NCBI GenBank assembly: GCA_904066235.2
Contig: CAJFCV020000003.1
Span: forward strand, 3,100,001 to 3,164,000
Source of the DNA: Bursaphelenchus xylophilus
Lineage: Eukaryota > Nematoda > Chromadorea > Rhabditida > Aphelenchoididae
Reading direction: 5' to 3'
DNA: 64,000 nucleotides
Numbering within the stretch: position 1 is the stretch's first letter; each line of letters starts with the position of its first letter. Made by a program: the position numbers and the translations under genes. The notes under the pieces are model-generated. The model was not told the origin of the DNA and did not search any database. It saw only the letters and a program-made list of their open reading frames with translations. Below are positions 56,233-64,000 of the stretch, piece by piece.

Positions 56233-56324
56233 GAGAGCTCATCGTTATGTTACTCAGTTAGTAAGAGACTGCTTTGTTTATTTCTTGTAGCAGCTGACTT
56301 GCTTACATTATTTTTGGAAAAACC

Positions 56325-57654
56325 ATGGTTTGTAAAAGGGAAGTCCATGCGGACGGCAGGGAAAGAAGATTTGGATCAAAGGCCACTGCGGATGAGGTAA
56401 GATAAGCTACAAATTTTCCAGGCATAAGCCGACATATCTTCTTTTTTTTGATTTTGCGGAGCTCAGAATCGAATTTTCAAAGCTTAGCAGTAAAAATAAC
56501 CCCAAAATTCTCTATTTTTGACCTTCCAGGTACTGAAAGGCCTTGATCTCAGCGATAAAACGATCGTTATTACTGGAACAACCAGTGGAATTGGGACCGA
56601 GACTGCTCGATCTTTAGCAACTCATGGAGCTCATTTGGTAATGGTCAACAGAAACAGAGATGCCGCAGAGAAATTGCGCGAGCAAATTTACGCTCAAACT
56701 AACCATCGAAAAATCGACTTGATAACTTGTGATCTAATGTCGCTGAAGTCTGTAAAGGAAGCAGCGGATGAAATTATTGAAAAAGGATGGTATGTTAAAG
56801 ATAAGGCAGAGTTCAGTCATAAAATTTTTTTAGGCCAATAAACGTGCTAATACTCAACGCTGGTGTTGCGTCACCGCCTGTGGCACTTTCTAAGGACGGT
56901 TTTAACTCAACGTTTGCAGTTAATCATCTAGCTCATTTCTATTTTGCCCTTCTTCTCAAGGACCGGCTAATCTCATCAGCTCCATCCAGAATCGTTGTTT
57001 TGGCTTCGGACCTCCATCGTTATACCAGAATCGACTCAAAACTTCCATTGGAAAAGAAATTAGAACTACTGAATCCCACTCCTGACACAGACATGTTTTC
57101 AATGACATTGTACTCCAGGTCCAAGCTGAGCAATGTTCTTTTTGCTTTCAAATTGCACAGGGAAATCAACAAGTTTGGAGTGAATGTAAATGCTGTTCAC
57201 CCAGGTGCCATGATTGACACTGGTAAGTCCATATTTGCAAAATACACTCACCTTATTTTCCAAATTTTAGGTCTCCAAAGAAACGGTGGCATCCTCTTGA
57301 CAGCATTCAAGAAACTGATTACCAATCGATTTACCAAAACAATCCAGCAGGGAGCTTCAACCAGCGTTTATGTTGCTGTCCATCCCGATCTGGATAAAGT
57401 AAGGCTTTTAATTTGAAACCAAAAAAGCAATTTTTTTTTATTTTTTTGGTTGCCGAAAAGTCAGAAATCAGTATTTCGTAAAGATGCATAACATATAGAT
57501 AATACGTTATTTTCAGGTAAGCGGCCATTACTTTGAAGGATGTTGGGACGATCTATCATACTTGGCGAAAGACTTGGCACTCGACGAACAACTACAAGAC
57601 GCTCTATGGGAAAGAAGCGTAGAGATGATAAAACAAACCGGTCTCAATATTTAA
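56325..57654 (+). CDS. Short-chain dehydrogenase/reductase, WWOX/retinol-dehydrogenase-like
   Basis: Five exons, 56325-56396, 56530-56789, 56834-57222, 57271-57398, 57517-57654, all in phase; 328 aa. After a short N-terminus (MVCKREVHADGRERRFGSKA) comes the Rossmann fold: VITGTTSGIGTETA (TGxxxGxG cofactor site), DLMSL, NAGVASPP (NAG), an LASDLHR strand with the catalytic Ser, and YSRSK (YxxxK catalytic pair). The C-terminal GHYFEGCWDD is typical of nematode WWOX-like SDRs, which lack the WW domains. It would use NAD(P) to oxidise or reduce a small alcohol or ketone, perhaps a retinoid, lipid or xenobiotic; the substrate cannot be read from sequence. A tandem paralogue lies at 60657-62029 beyond a chromodomain gene. 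Confidence 0.9.
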
Positions 57655-58226
57655 ATTTTATTTTTGTAGGCATGAATGATTTATTTTTACTGACTCAAAA
57701 AATAAAAACGCAAATTGCCATAATGACGCAAAAGGTCGCAAAGTTTAACCCGTCTGAGAGGTGTGAAAAGGTAACAGACTATAAAACAGAGACCATTCGA
57801 CAGAGTGTGCAGCTAAAACAAAAAAGAGACCATACGAACTGAAAAAATACATTTGTTTCTTGTGTTTCGCAAGGTGGGCTGCAAAATCAATGCGGCTTTC
57901 TGCCGAGTGAAAACATGTTTGGAAAGAAGACAGCCTATTGACGAAACCCGCGGGTTGATTTTTTGTAATAGAATTTTTCTGCAATTCTAATTTTAGCTTG
58001 CATTTTATTTGAAATTTTTTCAATTTTGTTAGTTTATTTTAAAAAGAAAAATGATATTATACTTTCAGTAGCAAGTGAGGCGACCATAGTGTTTGGAAAA
58101 TATTATTTCGAAAAATACAAGGTAAGAAGAATGCTTGAAATAAATGAATGGCACGCTAGAGTAAAAAAAATTGTAAAAAACACGTAAAAAGGCCTTGCGT
58201 AAAATTCAGTAGATCAAATAACTTTA

Positions 58227-59929
58227 CTAATCAGTCATCGGCGGTAAGAATTGCCGGATTCCTCGGCCACTTCGAATCGCCTCACGGATCTCATCTCTCG
58301 ACACAGTTGAGCCATCGTATCTCCACATCAGATCGTTTTCTTCCTCCATACGTCTTCTCATCTGTTGCAATACCTCCAACATGTTGCTAATTCCAGGAAG
58401 GTCCATCAGAGGAATATCTTGCTCGTTTTGCCGGGCTTCGGCCATCATTTGCTCTGGATGAAAATCGCGCTGAAATCAAGAAATTAAGTGGTTTCAAACC
58501 CAAAAAGAAATAAGGTTTTGACAATTTGGAAATTTTGACTTATGGAAACGCCAAAACACTCAACACGTTTAAAATTTTTAGATTGAAATTATCGACTTAC
58601 ACGGTTATTGTCCAAATGAACATTCACGTCTCCAACTTGATCATTGGATGATGACGGTTGAGAATTCCTAGGCATTTCTGGGTCGCAAGGCACGTCGTTC
58701 TCGTCCGAACTCTCTCTAGCCAAAGGACGATGAGCCGCTGTTCTTCTGTTATCTGGAGATCCTTGGAACGGATCCTGTGGCACCATCTGTTCCTCATCAT
58801 CAGCAGCAACAAATGCAATTGGAGCCATCTTAATCTTCGTTGCGCTTTTGTAAATCTGAAATTTGCAAACAGAATTAAACCCGCTGTAGATCAAAACACG
58901 AATTCATAATCCAGAACATAAAACAGAAGACGTGAATGGACATTTACATTTTGAGTCTATTTATGTAGATGAGAGAGCTTATGCAGAAAAATCAATATTT
59001 TTCTGTCATTTTGATTTTTCTGCATTTAATTTTGTCTGTCTTTAGTTTTGAAAAAAAAATCTCCTACCTTCTTACATCCATTTTTCCTATTCTTCCTCAG
59101 CTTTTTCACTGGAATCTCCTCATTTTCGAGTTCGGAGAGCTCTGGTTTTAATGTTGTACTAGGCATCATTTCCTGTTTTTCTCGTAACCGTTCTCTTTGA
59201 TTCCTCGTTTTCCTCTGGTAAAGACTCTTCTTTGTCAATTTTCGCTTGGACTTATCTTTCTTATCCTTTTTATATGTGTCCCTCTTTTTCTTTTTGAATC
59301 TTCTTTTTGATTTCTTCTTACTCGTGTGTGCCGAGTCTGAATCAAAACCAGATGATTCCTCCGATGGACTAAGAAGAGTCTCCAGATTTGTGAACGCCGG
59401 CAAGGGGCGGGATTCTTCGCTGTCAAGGGTAAACGTGTCTTCATCGGCGAAGAGCACATAGTGATCTCTGAAAGGAGAATTAGCCGTGATGAATTACATA
59501 ACTCATTGAAGGCTATGCTTTGGTCTGTAGCTATGCTTTGGTTTTGCAAGTAAAGCCACTTACGTTCCATACTTCATGTTCTTCTTAGCGGGCAGAAGGG
59601 TCTTCCCAAACCATCTCAGCTGATAGTCCATCAACGTCTCCCGACATTCCTGAAGAGAAGTATTAAAAAAAATAGACAAGAAAAATTTTTAACATGTGTA
59701 TAATATACTCTTGCATTCGAGGAAAATATTTTTTTGAAAAAAAAATGAAAAAAGTAATTGGTAGAAAAAGCATTTGCAATTAACACCTTACATCCAGGTA
59801 GTCCTCAGTTTCCCAAGTACTTCGATGAATGGGATAACCCTCCCACTTGATGAGGTACCATCTGACGCCATTTATCTCTTTATGCTTCAGAATCCGCTCC
59901 ACAGGATATTTCTTAGGTGTGCTCTGCAT
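58227..59929 (-). CDS. Chromodomain protein, 373 aa
   Basis: Five exons on the minus strand: 59929-59792, 59649-59564, 59467-59068, 58855-58601, 58469-58227; in phase. The first exon is a chromodomain (YPVERILKHKEINGVRWYLI, then KWEGYP and STWE), with aromatic-cage residues Y, W and W in the usual places, so it should bind methylated histone lysine (H3K9 or H3K27). A basic Lys/Arg-rich region follows (KKKSKRRFKKKKRDTYKKDK), likely nuclear localisation or nucleic acid binding, then acidic/polar stretches and a C-terminus MLEVLQQMRRRMEEEN. No chromoshadow domain is recognisable, so it is HP1/Polycomb-like in the chromodomain only. The ATG precedes the domain by seven codons; a TTTTAG near 59990 may be a trans-splice site. 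It lies between the two SDR genes. Confidence 0.85.
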
Positions 59930-60656
59930 TACGAGTGCCTCAATTTATACTTGAAGTAACAACTATTAAATGAAGGATGACAAAACTGACAGACCTAAAA
60001 TGCAATAAAAAATCCCTTTGAATTGGTGGGAAATTGACTTAAGATTACAGCGTTTTACTTCACCGGAAGAAAAAACCGCAAATTTCCTGCGAAATAGCGT
60101 AAGAAATGGCACAAATTTTTATCTAATCGGTTTCCAATCGGAAATTCGGAGCTTTTTCATTCCGATTGGCCTTATGCGCAAGCTACCGGCTGTAAACAAA
60201 ACAAGAGGACAGGAATCTCAAGGCGCTAAAAAGCGTTGTTTTTGCTGGCCTTATTGTTCAGGACCCGCAAAAAAAGGCAAAAATTTCCGGAAAAGAATAT
60301 TTCGCAATTTTATCGGATTTCCAGCTTTGATTTGAAGAATCAATATGTTATAAAAGCCGTAATTTGTCTTATTCTTAATCACTATTTAGCTGTTTTTTGT
60401 CTGTAGTCAAATTTTAGAAGCTTGCTGTATTCTGACTTTTTAATAGAAAGCAAATTAAAGATAATGTTGTCAACATTCTTTTTCCAAATTTTGTATGTAG
60501 AAAACCCGAAGTTTTTTGGAAGATCCGTAGCCTGGGGAGACACAAACAACATGAGAATTTGTTCACTTTGGCTCAAAACGAAAACAAGACCATCCAGTGA
60601 GAAATCCAAAACTGAAAATTCGTAGAGGCTAGCCGTATTTTCTAGTTGCAGTAAAT
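59930..60656. other. Intergenic between chromodomain gene and second SDR
   Basis: AT-rich. A plus-strand frame at 60018-60335 (105 codons) has no motif or splice context and is not called. No TATA box resembling that at 56223 is seen before 60657. Confidence 0.5.
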
Positions 60657-62029
60657 ATGGTGTGTCATGAGAAGATGGTGACTGCCAAAGGCCGTGAACG
60701 ACGATTTGGACCCAAAGCCACCGATGAAGAGGTAAATTTAAAGATTTTTACCGTGAAATCTTGGAATAATTAAGGACCTTACGCAAAACTAAGGCCTTCA
60801 GACAGCCAATTCTTTACTTGAAAGTTTTTTTTAGCCACAAAGAACTTTGTATTTTACATATACACTTTATTATTGATAAATCACCTCGTTGACAAAGATT
60901 TTATCCAGGTTCTGAAAGGCATGGATCTCAGCGGCAAAACAGTTTTGATTACCGGAACGACCACTGGAATTGGCAAAGAAACAGCCAGAGTTTTGGCAAC
61001 TCATGGAGCTCATGTTGTGATGCTGAACAGAAACAAAGAAGATGCTCAGAAAGTCCGCGACGAGATCTATTCTGAAACGCCAAATCGAAAAATCGACTTG
61101 ATAACTGTGATCTAGAATCACTCAAATCAGTGAAAACTGCAGCCGATAGATTTGTGAAGAAGGGATGGTAAATGGCCATATATTTTTTCTTAACCTCTTT
61201 ATTAGGCTTCTCCAAGTCCTAATCCTCAATGCTGCCGTTGCCTCTCCTGCAGAGCGCCTTTCCAAAGATAGCTACAACGCAACCTTCGCGGTCAACCATC
61301 TAGCTCATTTTTATCTAACCCTCCTTCTCAAAGACAAATTTACAGTTACACCGCCATCCAGGGTAGTTGTGTTGTCGTCGGAACTTCATCGACAAGCACG
61401 TATTGATCCAAAACTTTCTGTGGACAAGAAGTTAGAGCTTCTCATTCCGTCTTCGGACACTACAGAAACGGCACTTACTTTGTACAGTAGGTCAAAGCTG
61501 TGCAACGTTTTATTTGCTTTGAAATTACATCGAGAACTGAGCAAGATTGGGGTGAATGTGAATGCGGTTCATCCAGGATTTATTGAGACAGGTCGGTGGA
61601 TAGTATGGCCATTTTAAGAATTTAAAATTTCTTGAGTTTTCGACTTTTGGTTTGCTTTTTTGAATAACCAAACAATCGTTTTAACGACTCTGAATATATC
61701 ATAATTGCATGTAGAAAATTGCAGCCCTTGTCCGAAGTGTTAGAGCTTCAGTGAGCCCCCTGAAAGCCGTAACTCTTTGTAGATTCGCCAAGACAATCCA
61801 ACAAGGAGCCGCCACCACTGTCTATGCCGGCTTTCATCCCGATTTGGACAAGGCAAGTAATCCTATCGATATCAAGATTTTTTCCGCATTGCAGGTCAGT
61901 GGTCACTACTTTGAAGACTGTTGGGACGACCGCTCAAAGCTATCTCATCTGGCGAATGATGAGAAGTTGCAAGATGCGTTGTGGAATAAGAGTATTGACA
62001 TGATCAATGAGGCTAGTCTGAAGTTTTAG
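60657..62029 (+). pseudogene. Second SDR (WWOX/retinol-dehydrogenase-like), one-base frameshift
   Basis: Exons 60657-60731, 60909-61167, 61206-61591, 61725-61852, 61895-62029 parallel those of the first SDR gene. Exon 2 is 259 nt against 260: near 61105 ATAACT-GTGATCTAG lacks the T of ATAACTTGTGATCTA, giving an immediate TAG. Everything downstream is otherwise open and conserved (AVNHLAHFY, YSRSK, GHYFEDCWDD). The cofactor motif is TGTTTGIG; the usual NAG is NAA. The last intron (61853-61894) uses a GC donor (GCAAGT), is 42 bp, and is itself open in frame. This is either a very young pseudogene or a base-call error; exons 3-5 give no other sign of decay. Confidence 0.75.
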
Positions 62030-62052
62030 AAAGTTATACATAAATCCATATA

Positions 62053-63835
62053 CAGTAGTTGACAACGAATTGTCAATTTTTTTATTTCGTGTGTAACTTC
62101 ACTCAGACTCAACAGAATTTTATGAGACTAAGAGCGTTTAAGAGGCTGGGAGACACGCTTTAACCTTATGAAATTGTTTTATTTCATATCGGCCACAGGC
62201 GTGGTAAAAATTTTAAAACAAATTTTTTTGGGGGACAACGAATTGTCAATTTTTACATTTTGAGGCATAAGATCTCAATAAACCAGCATATAAAGACTAG
62301 AATGGAGAGTAATCAGTTGCCAGCAATCATAGAACAGCATACAACTGGTTTCAGCCATTCGTATAATCTCCTTCGCTTTCTATAGGTCGGGCACTTGGGG
62401 GTGGACCATGTACAATATGTAATGGTCGACTTTAGATAATATAGATAGGTTTATTAGAGAATAATTACAAGAGAATTACAAGAGCATTAAGAGAGTGGAA
62501 GCGCTTCCTCGAATGATTTCGAGGGCGGCTTATATAGTAGATTGGGTTGTTGTAGTTTGGGTTGCACACATTCCAAACTTGGTTTTTATGAACTCAGTTT
62601 CTGCTGAGTCACTTTGTGTCCTCATCCGGTTTCGCAATCCGGAAGCCATCGATCATTATTTCTTCATTGTTTGACGCAGGTAATGCGCGTGGTCATTAAT
62701 CTTGACCTCCTTGGGCGTGGTCTCCTTTGACCACTCCATTCGTAGTGTAGCGGCGGTGTTCACGTGGTTTCCGCACGGCTTCCATTATTTGATCATTACA
62801 ATATCACGGCCAAGAGATGAACGCGTCTCTGCGTTCCGACTTTATCCGTAGGATATTCTTCAATGTTGTCTTCTAGGGTCTGGTTCGTTCTTGTTGTGTT
62901 GGTTCCAGTAATGGGGCCAAATGCTGTCGATGGAGTTAGTGCTGGTGCGTTGTATGTTTACTGGGGGCGTGTCCAGCCGGTCAGGGAGCCCACCCTCGAA
63001 ATCATTCGAGGAAGCTTCCACTCTCTTAATGCTCTTGTAATTCTCTTGTAATTATTCTCTAATAAACCTATCTATATTATCTAAAGTCGACCATTACAAA
63101 AAGTCCATTATTTGATCATTACAATATACTCACCACCCTAGTGTGGCACAAGAATTAATTGGACCGTCAAAATCTCACCCGGAAATTTCAGGGCGTCGAG
63201 ACAGGTAATGAAATAATTTGTAGAATGTCGTTAGTTTGGCCGTAAAGGAGGATTAAATGAACCTATGCCCCCTGTCGGCAAAAAAATTATCGATTTTTTG
63301 GCGAAACACCGAGTTTAGATGACCAAAAATAATATTATCTGACGAATTTTTGACCCGTAGCCCCTCCAAGTTGTAATCCGGTGCAAGTGTGTTAAATATA
63401 TGGAATAATCTTCCATAAAAAATCGGAATATAAGATAATTTCGGCCTAGGAAGCCCCCAGGCTGACATTATATTGTACATGGTCCACCCCCAAGTGCCCG
63501 ACCTATAGAAAGCGAAGGAGATTATACGAATGGCTGAAACCAGTTGTATGCTGTTCTATGATTGCTGGCAACTGATTACTCTCCATTCTAGTCTTTATAT
63601 GCTGGTTTATTGAGATCTTATGCCTCAAAATGTAAAAATTGACAATTCGTTGTCCCCCAAAAAAATTTGTTTTGAAATTTTTACCACGCCTGTGGCCGAT
63701 ATGAAATAAAACAATTTCATAAGGTTGAAGCGTGTCTCCCAGCCTCTTAAACGCTCTTGGTCTCATCAAATTCTGTTGAGTCTGAGTGAAGTTACACACG
63801 AAATAAAAAAATTGACAATTCGCTGTCAACTACTG
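62053..63835. mobile_element. TA-flanked foldback element with about 350-bp inverted repeats
   Basis: Ends CAGTAGTTGACAACGAATTG and inverse CAATTCGCTGTCAACTACTG, flanked by TA (62051-62052, 63836-63837). The arms 62053-62418 and 63474-63835 mirror each other, including GCGTTTAAGAGGCTGGGAGA, TCGGCCACAGGCGTGG and GGGTGGACCATGTACAATAT. CGAATTGTCAATTTTT occurs twice per arm. The core 63128-63473 has no recognised gene. Non-autonomous Tc1/mariner-type is likely. Confidence 0.85.
62419..63122. mobile_element. Nested insertion with its own inverted arms (LTR-derived?)
   Basis: It interrupts the left arm of the host element at ACAATAT; AATAT stands on both sides (62414-62418, 63123-63127). GTAATGGTCGACTTTAGATA and the following approximately 110 bp (to CGAATGATTTCGAGGG) are mirrored at 62990-63098, where AATAAA occurs in the arm. 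CCATTATTTGATCATTAC is present at about 62785 and again at 63105-63122. The arrangement looks like two opposed LTR-like pieces rather than a complete element. A 62-codon frame at 62863-63051 with a hydrophobic start has no recognised function. Confidence 0.5.
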
Positions 63836-63985
63836 TACGTAGAATATTCTCTGACCTTCTGAAAAAAATAAAAGCCTGTAAACAAATGTTGAAATTTGTT
63901 TTTTTGGCTCATAGAAACGAAACTGTGCAATATTGTGGTCACACAAACTACAAGACACACAGCATTGTACTGCAGAATTTTGCGA

Positions 63986-63995
63986 GTATAAAAGG
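63986..63995 (+). promoter_or_regulatory. TATA box at window edge, possibly of a third SDR gene
   Basis: GTATAAAAGG fits STATAWAARS. The upstream AACTACAAGACACACAG and TTTTGCGA resemble the sequence before the SDR gene at 56325 (CTACAAAGCACACA, TTCTGCGA). The gene, if any, lies right of the window. Confidence 0.4.
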
Positions 63996-64000
63996 AAGGA

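Noticed and set aside
60018..60335. 105-codon frame between chromodomain and second SDR genes
   Set aside because: No recognisable domain, signal or conserved partner.

Overview
The window reads as nuclear DNA of a nematode, most likely one that feeds on plants or fungi. The reasons are five family-3 pectate lyase (PL3) genes with animal-type introns of 34-35 bp, a nematode-type chemoreceptor, very short introns elsewhere, a likely trans-splice acceptor, and dense TA-, TNA- and TTAA-flanked foldback elements. I cannot name the genus; the PL3 genes fit aphelenchoid or tylenchoid nematodes.

Layout. 1-17.3 kb is a PL3 cluster invaded by transposons: one truncated copy at the left edge, then two head-to-head pairs (about 1.5-5.9 kb and 14.6-17.3 kb). 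Each pair is a large inverted duplication. Pair 1 has a TTAA-flanked foldback element between its arms, and one of its genes carries a 230-bp MITE in exon 2. Downstream arms were later hit by a 3-kb element with CAAGGGAAG ends and TGA target duplications (itself holding a 700-bp TTAA insertion, histone H2B pseudogenes and tRNA-like sequences), a TA-flanked foldback element, and a young internally deleted Bel/Pao LTR retrotransposon. The undisrupted paralogous arms give the empty sites for two of these insertions.

17.4-19.8 kb holds a decayed unrecognised gene and a six-exon chemoreceptor gene on the minus strand. From about 20 to 45 kb I recognise no gene; this AT-rich tract carries most of 16 copies of one roughly 150-bp MITE family, plus other foldback repeats. 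45.1-46.3 kb is an unrecognised two-exon gene behind a GC-rich island.

50.5-62.0 kb is gene-dense: a 13-exon secreted protein of 1,158 aa (dermatopontin-like N-terminus, long Thr/Glu-rich stalk, Cys-rich C-terminus); an SDR oxidoreductase gene; a chromodomain protein on the other strand; and a tandem SDR paralogue with a one-base deletion. The right edge holds a nested foldback element and a promoter-like sequence resembling that of the first SDR gene.

The PL3 genes would be secreted to degrade plant or fungal-associated pectate. The strongest unusual signal is their amplification as palindromes with a conserved promoter box 77-81 bp before each start codon, in a region shaped by inverted-repeat elements. 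Gene models were built by eye and checked by splice-phase arithmetic; no database search was run.
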